Part shown: in pieces, positions 1 through 5,465 of the stretch | Position numbering within the stretch: position 1 is the stretch's first letter | How the letters are laid out: every line of letters begins with the position of its first letter | DNA from: a virus | IMG/VR virus record: IMGVR_UViG_3300026479_000023 | Location: 1 to 39,882 of that record | DNA: 39,882 bases | Strand: one strand, 5' to 3' | The notes under the pieces: generated by a model | What the model was told of the DNA's origin: nothing | The model's database searches: none | Seen by the model: the letters and a program-made list of their open reading frames with translations, nothing else | Position numbers and translations under genes: made by a program

Positions 1-657
1 GAAGTTGTCAAAAACTGTACATTGAAGCATGCCAGCAAAGAACTAATAGTGTCACTTTACAAGCAAATGTATGCCTACGCAGATATTTACGAGCTATGTG
101 ACAAGGATTATTCGGCGCACGTGTCCGTTGATATCTTAGACGATGACGAAAATGGTGTTCCATTTTCTGAAAGTGATTTAAAAACATTGTGGGGGGACAA
201 GAAAAATTCCGTAGCAGAATTTCTACTAATAATGTGTTATTCTGGATACCGGATATCCGCCTTTTACACAATGGAAGTCAATCTGCTGGATGGGTATTTT
301 AGAGGCGGGGTGAAAACGGCGGCTGGGAAGAATCGTATAGTGCCTATACATCACTCTATCCGCCCCCTGGTCGAAAATCGTCTTAATTCTGACGGTTGTT
401 TATTAACCGTCAGTAAGAGTACATTTCGGAAGCAAATGTATGCATATCTCGAATCTGTGGGAATAGATCGACACACTCCTCATGACTGCAGGCACACGTT
501 TTCAGCTTTGTGTGAGAAATACAAGGTAAATGAAAATGACAGAATGAGGTTGTTGGGGCATGCATTCACAGATGTAACGAACAAAACATATGGCCATAGG
601 ACTATTAACGAATTAAGAGACGAAATCGAAAAAATCAAAATTCCAATTTGTGACTAA
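1..657 (+). CDS. int: Tyrosine recombinase/integrase, C-terminal catalytic part (cut by window edge)
   Basis: The frame is open from base 1, so the start lies outside the window and about 219 C-terminal codons are visible. The phage-integrase catalytic residues are readable: the first Arg in SGYRISAFYTM, the HxxR box in HDCRHTF, the second His in LLGHAF and the nucleophile Tyr in TYGHRTI near the C-terminus. The family catalyses site-specific integration and excision between attP and attB. It is the only lysogeny gene seen, on the strand opposite the lytic genes. The stop codon lies inside the first of four GTGACTAAC repeats that may be arm-type binding sites for this enzyme. The missing part should contain the core-binding and arm-binding domains. 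Confidence 0.95.
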   Translation, partial: EVVKNCTLKHASKELIVSLYKQMYAYADIYELCDKDYSAHVSVDILDDDENGVPFSESDLKTLWGDKKNSVAEFLLIMCYSGYRISAFYTMEVNLLDGYFRGGVKTAAGKNRIVPIHHSIRPLVENRLNSDGCLLTVSKSTFRKQMYAYLESVGIDRHTPHDCRHTFSALCEKYKVNENDRMRLLGHAFTDVTNKTYGHRTINELRDEIEKIKIPICD

Positions 658-867
658 CTTGTGACTAACCGCCCCTGCTTATTAGTATTTCATACTATCT
701 AACATAGGCTTTCAAATGTCATACAAACCCTTATTTTACAAGGTATACACCCGTTTTTCTTTATATTTACTGCTTTTGCAAATATATCGAATTTTTAATA
801 AATTCTTAACCAAACATGCTTTAAACCCTAGTATTTCCGTTGCGTTTGTGACTAACGTGTGACTAAC
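650..867 (+). repeat. Two pairs of GTGACTAAC repeats flanking 180 bp of AT-rich DNA (possible att arm sites)
   Basis: GTGACTAAC occurs at 650-658, 661-669, 848-856 and 859-867. Within each pair the copies are exactly 11 bp apart, about one helical turn, and the pairs are 198 bp apart on the same strand. The first copy contains the integrase stop codon. Integrases of phages and Tn916-like elements bind short phased direct repeats around the attachment core, so this may be the attP region. No core duplication can be checked because only one end is visible. The rest of 658-1196 holds no convincing gene, only AT-rich DNA and three terminator-like hairpins. Confidence 0.5.
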
Positions 868-936
868 CTAATGATACCAATTGCATTGATTGTTGTTTAT
901 TTTTATCCAAGTAAGAGAGATGATACAATATAGTTT

Positions 937-970
937 AAAGGCTGGCGGATACATTCTGTCAGCCTTTTAT
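937..970 (+). terminator. Rho-independent terminator-like hairpin
   Basis: AAAGGCTG (937-944) pairs with CAGCCTTT (960-967), and the 3' arm ends in a short T run. It lies 280 bp after the integrase stop and could end rightward transcription from int. The symmetric A/T flanks mean it could work in both directions. Confidence 0.6.
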
Positions 971-1090
971 GTCTGGTAATAATGCAACAAATAACATAAA
1001 CTGTCGAAAAACATCTAGCCCTATTTCTTGCGCATCCTCGCGCCGGGAGTTATAATGCAATTATAGAGATGAATAAGATATGATAGCGGA

Positions 1091-1123
1091 ATGGCCGGTA
1101 CTGTAATGGTGTCGGTCATTTTG
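1091..1123 (+). terminator. Terminator-like hairpin
   Basis: ATGGCCG (1091-1097) pairs with CGGTCAT (1113-1119), with one G-U pair, followed by TTTT. It is weaker than the hairpin at 1163-1193. An ATG lies in the first arm, but no credible reading frame follows. Confidence 0.4.
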
Positions 1124-1162
1124 CGTAACAGCACCACTGGATTTACAAGGTGTATCAAAAGG

Positions 1163-1195
1163 AAAAGGCCAGTGTATTTTCAACCGGCCTTTTGT
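1163..1195. terminator. Bidirectional terminator after the 1197-1547 gene
   Basis: AAAAGGCC (1163-1170) and GGCCTTTT (1186-1193) form a perfect 8-bp stem with A and T tails, so it can act on both strands. It sits immediately after the stop of the minus-strand gene that ends at 1197. Confidence 0.7.
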
Positions 1196-1196
1196 G

Positions 1197-1547
1197 TTAC
1201 TCAATTTTGTTCTCCGCATCTTCGAGTCCCCTATCTGGGTCCGATACTATCCGTATCGCGTTTTCCAACCCTGTAAATCTCTTATCGCTCATGCCTTTGA
1301 TTTGATCTATCATGTGCATGACTTCCCCGTGATCGTCCCTCATAGCTGCTCTTCTCAGCTTTAAAAGCGTGTTCTCCATATCTTTCTGCCATTCTTCCGC
1401 CCACTCACTCATAATTTCCTGCTGTTTTTGATATGTCTTTGCCCTCTTTAATTTCATTGATATTGACATATGCTTTTTCTTTCCTGTTTTCTTTTCTTCA
1501 ATTATTATCCCATTTCTTTTTGCAGCTTCTCTAACAAACTCATTCAT
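1197..1547 (-). CDS. Small basic coiled-coil hypothetical protein
   Basis: 116 residues. The ATG at 1547 has a GGGGA ribosome binding site about 8 nt upstream. The N-terminal 40 residues are rich in Lys/Arg (KKTGKKKHM), followed by a Gln/Glu/Lys-rich helix with coiled-coil character around residues 35-70 (QKQQEIMSEWAEEW), then an acidic C-terminus. There is no family that I recognise, no signal peptide and no membrane segment. It is transcribed divergently from the solitary-repeat small RNA at 1632 and closed by its own terminator. Its position at the end of the putative anti-CRISPR island makes it a candidate anti-defence protein, but only by association. Confidence 0.7.
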   Translation of the reverse strand: MNEFVREAAKRNGIIIEEKKTGKKKHMSISMKLKRAKTYQKQQEIMSEWAEEWQKDMENTLLKLRRAAMRDDHGEVMHMIDQIKGMSDKRFTGLENAIRIVSDPDRGLEDAENKIE

Positions 1548-1596
1548 ATTTTTGTCCCCTATCTGTGATAATCATAATATTATTATAAATGATATC

Positions 1597-1625
1597 TTGA
1601 CATATTGAAATCAAAATGTTATATT
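1597..1625 (+). promoter_or_regulatory. Sigma-A promoter of the solitary-repeat RNA SRU1
   Basis: TTGACA (1597-1602), a 17-bp spacer and TATATT (1620-1625) make a near-consensus housekeeping promoter. The predicted transcription start is about 1632. No rightward gene follows before the terminator at 1730-1761, so the product should be a short non-coding RNA. Confidence 0.8.
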
Positions 1626-1631
1626 TTAATC

Positions 1632-1761
1632 AATAAATACATGGTTCCCTTCGGCTAGTACACAGTGCTGGTCGTGGATTGAAACGATTATCTTTTGGGT
1701 TTGATAATGACCATGTATAAGTAGCTACAAAAAAGAGGGCTGTCGCGACAGTCCTCTTTTT
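1632..1761 (+). ncRNA. Small RNA carrying a solitary type I-C-like CRISPR repeat (SRU1), candidate RNA anti-CRISPR
   Basis: The transcript is delimited by a strong promoter and a strong terminator. Its core is a 10-bp hairpin at 1652-1674 (arms CGGCTAGTAC and GTGCTGGTCG, loop ACA, with G-U pairs). The last G is followed directly by TGGATTGAAAC (1675-1685), which equals the 11-nt 5' handle that Cas5d leaves on type I-C crRNAs. Downstream, ATTATC (1687-1692) and GATAAT (1703-1708) form a second hairpin. ATACATGGT (1637-1645) and ACCATGTAT (1710-1718) close the whole into a three-way junction. There is only one repeat and no second copy after a spacer, so this is not an array. Phage solitary repeat units that mimic CRISPR repeats are known as RNA anti-CRISPRs. 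A self-targeting or regulatory crRNA-like RNA is the main alternative. Confidence 0.72.
1730..1761. terminator. Strong bidirectional terminator shared by SRU1 RNA and the DUF1874 operon
   Basis: The stem of about 14 bp has AAAAAGAGG on one side, CCTCTTTTT on the other, one G-U pair and a CGCG loop. It lies 13 bp from the stop codon of the leftward DUF1874 gene and at the 3' end of the rightward SRU1 RNA. A and T tracts on both sides suit termination in both directions. Confidence 0.85.
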
Positions 1762-1774
1762 GTATGTATCACCT

Positions 1775-2104
1775 CTATTCCAGTCGTTTTAAGACTTGGA
1801 ACTTATATCCTATCTCTTCAATTTCTTCCACCGTCAGGATTTTGCCTTCCGGTGGACGTCCATTGAGCTTAAATACAAGCGCCGCCTGTCCAACCTCCTG
1901 TGTAAACATCTGGCGATTTACTGGGATCTCTGTCCCCAAAAGGGTTGTCATGATCTCAGCGGTTGACTGATGCCCAATTGCCGAGTCAAGATTACCAGCA
2001 TGGTCAGATACTATCCTTCTGGCATCATCCAGTGTGATGTCAATAAGTCTGTAGGCACCTGCTGTCGTTAAAATGCTCGTGTTAAGTAATGCTAATTTTC
2101 CCAT
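1775..2104 (-). CDS. DUF1874 / AcrIII-1 family protein, predicted anti-CRISPR ring nuclease
   Basis: 109 residues, the usual length of the family. The hallmarks are all present: N-terminal LLNTSILT, SAIGHQSTAE at 41-50 (His45 aligns with the catalytic His of viral ring nucleases), IPVNRQMF, the ALVFKLNGRPPEGKIL block and the EEIEEIGYKF C-terminus. The family includes YddF of Bacillus ICEBs1 and archaeal virus AcrIII-1. The latter hydrolyses cyclic tetra-adenylate, the second messenger of type III CRISPR effectors, and so blocks activation of Csx1/Csm6-type nucleases. The start is an ATG with GGGGAGG upstream, preceded by a small hairpin. It is the last gene of the leftward operon controlled by the palindromic operator at 3211-3227. 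The family assignment is very likely; activity is inferred. Confidence 0.93.
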   Translation of the reverse strand: MGKLALLNTSILTTAGAYRLIDITLDDARRIVSDHAGNLDSAIGHQSTAEIMTTLLGTEIPVNRQMFTQEVGQAALVFKLNGRPPEGKILTVEEIEEIGYKFQVLKRLE

Positions 2105-2203
2105 AATTTTTTCTTCCTCCCCTTTACCCTGGGGGCAAGGTAATTTGGCTTTAGCCTATGGCCGCCAGGGGAGTTGCACCCCTGGTACGCTGTCCGGCTC
2201 ACT

Positions 2204-2518
2204 TTATTCGATATACAAAGCGTGCTCTACTAGGAAGTCTGTAATTTTATCCAAAGGAATTGAATAGATATTGATCTCTCCACGAAACATTTCATAGCCG
2301 TATATTTCTTGATAGACTACGCCTTCACGATCTGGTTCTGTGGCTGGAAAATGGCCTGCGTCGCTGTATTCTTCTAAAGCTGCCTCGACCAATTGTTCGA
2401 GTGCATTTTTTGCATTTTCTAGACTCGAGAACACTCCTCGAAGGGTTATATGGCGATCTAAGCTATATATTTCTTCTTCGTTACTTAATATATCTATTAC
2501 CACATATATATTTTCCAT
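2204..2518 (-). CDS. Small acidic hypothetical protein of the anti-CRISPR-like operon
   Basis: 104 residues, acidic, without signal or membrane segment. The N-terminal part reads as beta-strand (YVVIDILSN), then VFSSLENAKNAL, a pattern seen in small phage proteins that pair a short sheet with a helix. I do not recognise a named family with certainty. The ribosome binding site GGGGAGAAAG lies in the 3' arm of a CCCC/GGGG hairpin closely similar to that before the DUF1874 gene. It is second to last in the leftward operon and a candidate anti-defence protein by position only. Confidence 0.75.
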   Translation of the reverse strand: MENIYVVIDILSNEEEIYSLDRHITLRGVFSSLENAKNALEQLVEAALEEYSDAGHFPATEPDREGVVYQEIYGYEMFRGEINIYSIPLDKITDFLVEHALYIE

Positions 2519-2606
2519 ATCTTCTCTTTCTCCCCTTTACCCTGGGGGGCAGGTGATTTTATTTTATTTTATTTTTTTTCCATAATTCCCTCTTTCTCTA
2601 TTTTTC

Positions 2607-2771
2607 CTACTTTTCACTTACATCTGTATCTCTCTTTCTTGTAAATGACAATCCGCATTGTGGACATATGACCACGTACTTGTCAGCATAAACATTAGCG
2701 TACATGTATGCACCACACGGGCATATTTCTCCGCAATTACCAATTTGGTCAATTAATTCTTCTTCATCCAT
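2607..2771 (-). CDS. Small zinc-ribbon protein
   Basis: 54 residues from the ATG at 2771. An upstream in-frame ATG at 2861 is less likely, because GGGAGAAAGGA lies 6 nt before 2771 and the upstream part reads through the intergenic hairpin. Four cysteines are spaced as CPC around residues 16-18 and CPQC near 37-40, typical of a minimal zinc ribbon. The acidic N-terminus (MDEEELIDQIG) and charged C-terminus suggest a nucleic-acid or protein-binding accessory factor. It lies inside the leftward island operon. Confidence 0.7.
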   Translation of the reverse strand: MDEEELIDQIGNCGEICPCGAYMYANVYADKYVVICPQCGLSFTRKRDTDVSEK

Positions 2772-2854
2772 ATTTTTCCTTTCTCCCGGCGTTACCCCGC
2801 CGGGTGGGTGAATATGATATTTCATGCGGTTTCTGTTACAACTCCCATGTAACA

Positions 2855-3160
2855 TTACCATACCAGGTTACCATTCTCTATATAATACCAGTCATCTCCG
2901 CCCCAGCATTCGTTCAGCAGGTCTTCTCCGGTACAATAGTGCTCATTCTCTACTTCTTCATATCTGATTTCAATTTCAAGCTGTTCAGCAGCTTCTTTTC
3001 TGTGGTGACCATCAATCAGGATGAACAGATCGTTTCCGTCCATATCCTGCATCTCTGCATTGATAATGGGGAGTGTTATGTACTCTTCGTCTTTAATCTC
3101 TTCCATCTTCTTATCTAAAATTTCATCATCTATAAATCTCTGGCTGCTGATTATCTTCAT
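2855..3160 (-). CDS. ParB N-terminal-like (ParB/Srx fold) domain protein
   Basis: 101 residues. The N-terminal KIISSQRFIDDEIL and the central LFILIDGHHRKEAAEQL match the ParB/Srx fold, whose GxxR-like box (here DGHHR) binds nucleotide (CTP or ATP). No helix-turn-helix follows, so it is not a partition protein but one of the stand-alone versions common in phages and mobile elements. It is the first gene after the leftward promoter-operator at 3205-3233. The ATG at 3160 has AGGAGGG upstream. Its role is unknown; an enzymatic or anti-defence role is possible. Confidence 0.85.
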   Translation of the reverse strand: MKIISSQRFIDDEILDKKMEEIKDEEYITLPIINAEMQDMDGNDLFILIDGHHRKEAAEQLEIEIRYEEVENEHYCTGEDLLNECWGGDDWYYIENGNLVW

Positions 3161-3204
3161 TTTGTTTCCCTCCTTTGTTTGTTCCCTTCCTTTATCTTGA
3201 TTAC

Positions 3205-3233
3205 ATTATATCACTAAAATTAGTGAATGTCAA
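3205..3233 (-). promoter_or_regulatory. Leftward promoter with operator palindrome filling the spacer
   Basis: Read on the minus strand: TTGACA (3233-3228), a 17-bp spacer and TATAAT (3210-3205). The spacer holds a 16-bp palindrome with arms TCACTAA and TTAGTGA around a 2-bp centre (3211-3226). A repressor bound there would block both promoter boxes. The promoter drives the ParB-like, zinc-ribbon, hypothetical and DUF1874 genes. The same module recurs on the plus strand at 3576-3604. Confidence 0.88.
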
Positions 3234-3326
3234 TGCTATATTCACAAATATTTGCGATTTTTATTTGACTTTCTCCTATGCCTGTTGTACCATATATAAA
3301 AGGGAAAGATTTAAGGAGGGATATAA

Positions 3327-3572
3327 GTGCTGGAATATAAAATAGATATTATCGAAGAGTTGCGTAGCGTTGGCATAAATACAACAAAAGCCAAGGAAAC
3401 TGGCATATTCGGTCAAGCTACGATGAAGAAGTTTAAGGAAAATGATACAAGCATATCCTTAGATAATCTGAATCGCCTATGCTGCATACTAGAAATGCAG
3501 CCCAGGGACATAATTAAATATGTAGAAACGGAAAATGATAGAGAAAAAATACTCTCAAAAATTAGGGATTAA
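3327..3572 (+). CDS. Small Xre/Cro-type HTH regulator, Aca-like by context
   Basis: 81 residues starting at GTG with AAGGAGGG 8 nt upstream. ATMKKFKENDTSISLDNLNRLCCIL at about residues 31-55 is a Cro/HTH_26-type helix-turn-helix, followed by MQPRDIIKYV as in YozG-like regulators. It lies between two promoters of opposite direction that carry the same palindromic operator, and these are its likely binding sites. Small HTH proteins next to anti-CRISPR genes (Aca) repress acr transcription soon after infection. The size, location and operators fit such a role. The proposed targets are an inference from the repeated sites. Its own promoter between 3234 and 3310 is not clear. Confidence 0.88.
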   Translation: MLEYKIDIIEELRSVGINTTKAKETGIFGQATMKKFKENDTSISLDNLNRLCCILEMQPRDIIKYVETENDREKILSKIRD

Positions 3573-3575
3573 ACA

Positions 3576-3604
3576 TTGACATTCACTAATTTTAGTGATA
3601 TACT
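3576..3604 (+). promoter_or_regulatory. Rightward promoter with the same operator palindrome
   Basis: TTGACA (3576-3581), a 17-bp spacer and TATACT (3599-3604). The spacer contains TCACTAA/TTAGTGA arms at 3583-3598, the same palindrome as in the leftward promoter at 3205-3233. It starts 4 bp after the regulator stop codon and drives the 3666, 3903 and perhaps later genes. Identity from the -35 box into the -10 box indicates duplication of a regulated promoter cassette. Confidence 0.88.
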
Positions 3605-3665
3605 AAAGATAGTTAAAGAAGACATCCTTTAACGAATGACCGGGCAAGCGGGGAGAGGAGGAAAC

Positions 3666-3806
3666 ATGGAAGACAATATGACAGACAAACAGTTTAAGAC
3701 AATATTGGAAATGTTCGGCATGATACTCGACGGTTGCAAGGACCTCGAGGAGGCCAAAAAGAAAGTAGAGAAACTGCTGGAAGAGCAAAAAAATAAGTCC
3801 GAATAG
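3666..3806 (+). CDS. 46-residue charged helical protein
   Basis: ATG at 3666 with GAGGAGG 5 nt upstream, stop at 3804-3806. The sequence is a short N-terminal segment followed by one long helix: KDLEEAKKKVEKLLEEQ at about residues 25-41 has a strong coiled-coil heptad pattern. No family is recognised. It is first in the rightward operon controlled by the palindrome-bearing promoter. Small size, high charge and early position are typical of anti-CRISPR and other anti-defence proteins, but there is no direct evidence. Confidence 0.7.
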   Translation: MEDNMTDKQFKTILEMFGMILDGCKDLEEAKKKVEKLLEEQKNKSE

Positions 3807-3902
3807 GACTTAGGAAGTACCAAGGGAGGGCGGGCTTGCCACCGCTCCCCCAGTAAGTAAATTATAACAAAGATAGATATAGATTACAAGGGGGATATAG
3901 GA

Positions 3903-4211
3903 ATGAACGAAAGACACGAGAAAATGAGACGAGAAAACGGATATTTTGAGAGAGACGGCAAATTATATGTCCTGACACAGCAGGCATATCTCGACGGTTC
4001 AAATGAACATCCATATTATACTGCTGGCGCCATCTGTACCGCCGACGAGGTTGACGAAGACGGATGGCAACCGAATTATAAGGCAATTTGGGAAATCCTT
4101 GATTCTTACCGCCCGGAAGACATGCAGGAGGACTGTGCCTGCAACTGGTATGAACCAGACGAAATCGAGGAAAGTGGCGAATATAGTATCGAAGAGGATA
4201 GGTGCTGCTGA
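3903..4211 (+). CDS. Acidic hypothetical phage protein
   Basis: 102 residues, strongly acidic, especially the C-terminal third (PDEIEESGEYSIEEDRCC). The N-terminus (ENGYFERDGKLYVLTQQAYL) reads as a beta-hairpin. The start has GGGGGATATAGG upstream. The product resembles in style small phage proteins of unknown function, and acidic DNA-mimic-like composition is common among anti-restriction and anti-CRISPR proteins. That is only suggestive. A bidirectional terminator follows 10 bp after the stop. Confidence 0.75.
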   Translation: MNERHEKMRRENGYFERDGKLYVLTQQAYLDGSNEHPYYTAGAICTADEVDEDGWQPNYKAIWEILDSYRPEDMQEDCACNWYEPDEIEESGEYSIEEDRCC

Positions 4212-4221
4212 TACGCAATTC

Positions 4222-4265
4222 AAAAAGGAAAAAGGCCATACATAAAGTATAAGCCTTTTTCCTTT
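4222..4265. terminator. Bidirectional terminator between the 3903 gene and the SRU2 RNA
   Basis: AAAGGAAAAAGGC (4224-4236) and GCCTTTTTCCTTT (4253-4265) form a perfect 13-bp stem with A/T tails on both sides. It ends the rightward 3903-4211 gene and, on the minus strand, the small RNA that contains the repeat-like element at 4312-4286. Confidence 0.85.
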
Positions 4266-4330
4266 ACTAAAGCTTTAAAATAATTATTTCAATCCACATC
4301 CTCTCGGATGACAGCTAATGTATTAGCTGA
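4222..4330 (-). ncRNA. Small RNA carrying a second solitary type I-C-like CRISPR repeat (SRU2), candidate RNA anti-CRISPR
   Basis: On the minus strand, positions 4312-4286 read GTC, then CATCC-GAGA-GGATG (5-bp stem, GNRA-type tetraloop), then TGGATTGAAAT. Type I-C repeats begin with GTC, form one hairpin and end in GTGGATTGAAAT. The stem's last G is followed by exactly the 11-nt crRNA handle, so SRU2 is a 27-nt shortened version of a repeat of about 32 nt. A promoter-like TTGACT/TACTAT pair lies upstream (4363-4335) and a terminator 20 nt downstream (4265-4224). That gives an RNA of about 105 nt. An 8-bp palindrome (4312-4329) covers the predicted start. It is unrelated in stem sequence to SRU1, but identical in layout. 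Confidence 0.68.
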
Positions 4331-4334
4331 TATT

Positions 4335-4363
4335 ATAGTAGCATTTTATTTTGATAAAGTCAA
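4335..4363 (-). promoter_or_regulatory. Putative promoter of the SRU2 RNA
   Basis: On the minus strand TTGACT (4363-4358) is followed after 17 bp by TACTAT (4340-4335). A better TATAAT (4337-4332) lies at a 20-bp spacing. The palindrome CAGCTAAT-GT-ATTAGCTG (4312-4329) lies at the predicted start, as expected for an operator or a 5' hairpin. Confidence 0.5.
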
Positions 4364-4383
4364 CAATAAATGGGGGATAAATC

Positions 4384-4695
4384 ATGAATAAAAGAGAAGA
4401 ACTTTTGACTACAATGCAAGACGCTTTCATGCATGCCATGTGTGAGGGAGGCACAGAACTCACCGTATATTATGACAAAAATACGGGGAGATCCAGAGTA
4501 TCACGGGACAGAAATCTTTTTTGCCCTGGAGAGGTTGATGTAGTAACATATGCGCCAGACAGCCGTTTCCCGTATACGGCTGAAGAAATCGAAGAATTTG
4601 GAGGCACCGAAGAAGAGGTGCTGCAGGATGACTGGTATAATGAATTTTTAGAGGAAGCCGAGAACATATTAAATATACTCCAGATCATAGATTAA
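4384..4695 (+). CDS. Acidic hypothetical protein
   Basis: 103 residues with GGGGGATAAATC before the ATG. The C-terminal half is very acidic (EEIEEFGGTEEEV, EFLEEAENIL). The composition resembles the 3903 product: both combine a short beta-rich N-terminus with a long acidic tail and a Tyr/Asp-Glu-Ile-Glu motif. No family is recognised. It begins just downstream of the divergent SRU2 promoter and is followed by the AP2 protein after 20 bp. Candidate anti-defence protein by position only. Confidence 0.72.
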   Translation: MNKREELLTTMQDAFMHAMCEGGTELTVYYDKNTGRSRVSRDRNLFCPGEVDVVTYAPDSRFPYTAEEIEEFGGTEEEVLQDDWYNEFLEEAENILNILQIID

Positions 4696-4715
4696 AAACG
4701 ATAGGAGGTGTTTTC

Positions 4716-5423
4716 TTGGCTGAAAAGAAAGATATCAAACCACATCACTCCCGTAAGCCAAAATACGACCTTACGGATCAATACTTTGGTTATTTACATG
4801 TATTGGAGTATTGCGGAGGGAGTCAATGGAAATGTAAGTGCAGATGTGGTAAAATAACTTATGTTGAGACTCGAAATTTATTAAATGGTATAACGCAGAG
4901 CTGTGGATGTAAACACCGGGAAATCGTGAAGCAAAAACGACGGAACAGTGTTGATCTGAGTGGTAAAACCATAGGGGCCTTTACCGTAATTTCCTATCAC
5001 CACAGTGGTGAAAATAAAAATGTGTACTGGAACTGCCGCTGTAATGTATGCGGAAGTGAGTGCATCACCACCACCAACAAGATAAAAACAAATAAGTCTT
5101 GTGGGTGTCTGGTAAGGAAATCTCTTGAAATAGGGCAATATCTGTGCAGAGATTCCCACCAGGAAGGTACTTCTATCTATCAGATCTCAGATCTCAAAGA
5201 ATATAAGACAAATACCACCGGTAAAAGAGGGGTATCATACGATAAACGAAGCAGCAAGTACACTGCCCGTATAACATTCAAAACCAAACGATATTGGTTA
5301 GGATCATATCCGACGTTTGATGAAGCAAAACAAGCGCGCGAATTGGCCGAACAAAATATTTATGGAGACTTTTTAGAATGGTATAAAACGGAGCATCCCA
5401 AAAGCATTAATAGTAATAAATGA
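4716..5423 (+). CDS. Zinc-ribbon repeats plus C-terminal AP2 DNA-binding domain protein
   Basis: 235 residues starting at TTG with AGGAGG 7 nt upstream. Two similar zinc-ribbon-like modules are visible (WKCKCRCGK...SCGCKH near residues 30-68 and WNCRCNVCG...SCGCLV near 107-137). They are followed by an AP2/ERF-type domain at about 165-215 (TTGKRGVSYDKRSSKY, WLGSYPTFDEAKQA). This architecture is common in Firmicutes phages, often as an HNH-less relative of homing endonucleases, and the AP2 domain binds DNA in a sequence-specific way. It could be a regulator or a remnant of a mobile endonuclease. It closes the rightward accessory operon. Confidence 0.88.
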   Translation: MAEKKDIKPHHSRKPKYDLTDQYFGYLHVLEYCGGSQWKCKCRCGKITYVETRNLLNGITQSCGCKHREIVKQKRRNSVDLSGKTIGAFTVISYHHSGENKNVYWNCRCNVCGSECITTTNKIKTNKSCGCLVRKSLEIGQYLCRDSHQEGTSIYQISDLKEYKTNTTGKRGVSYDKRSSKYTARITFKTKRYWLGSYPTFDEAKQARELAEQNIYGDFLEWYKTEHPKSINSNK

Positions 5424-5430
5424 TTTGCTA

Positions 5431-5459
5431 TTGACATGAGCGAAATCTTATCGCATAAT
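5431..5459 (+). promoter_or_regulatory. Sigma-A promoter of an orphan small RNA
   Basis: TTGACA (5431-5436), a 17-bp spacer and CATAAT (5454-5459), only 8 bp after the AP2 gene stop. No gene follows before the terminator at 5505-5537. Confidence 0.72.
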
Positions 5460-5465
5460 AAAGTT

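Noticed and set aside
1637-1718. Retron-like RNA because of the terminal inverted repeats around two hairpins
   Set aside because: No reverse transcriptase lies in the window and no branching-G/msd architecture is evident; the exact crRNA-handle geometry explains the core better.
1652-1720. A CRISPR array
   Set aside because: Only one repeat is present, with no second copy at spacer distance and no cas genes; the same holds for 4286-4312.
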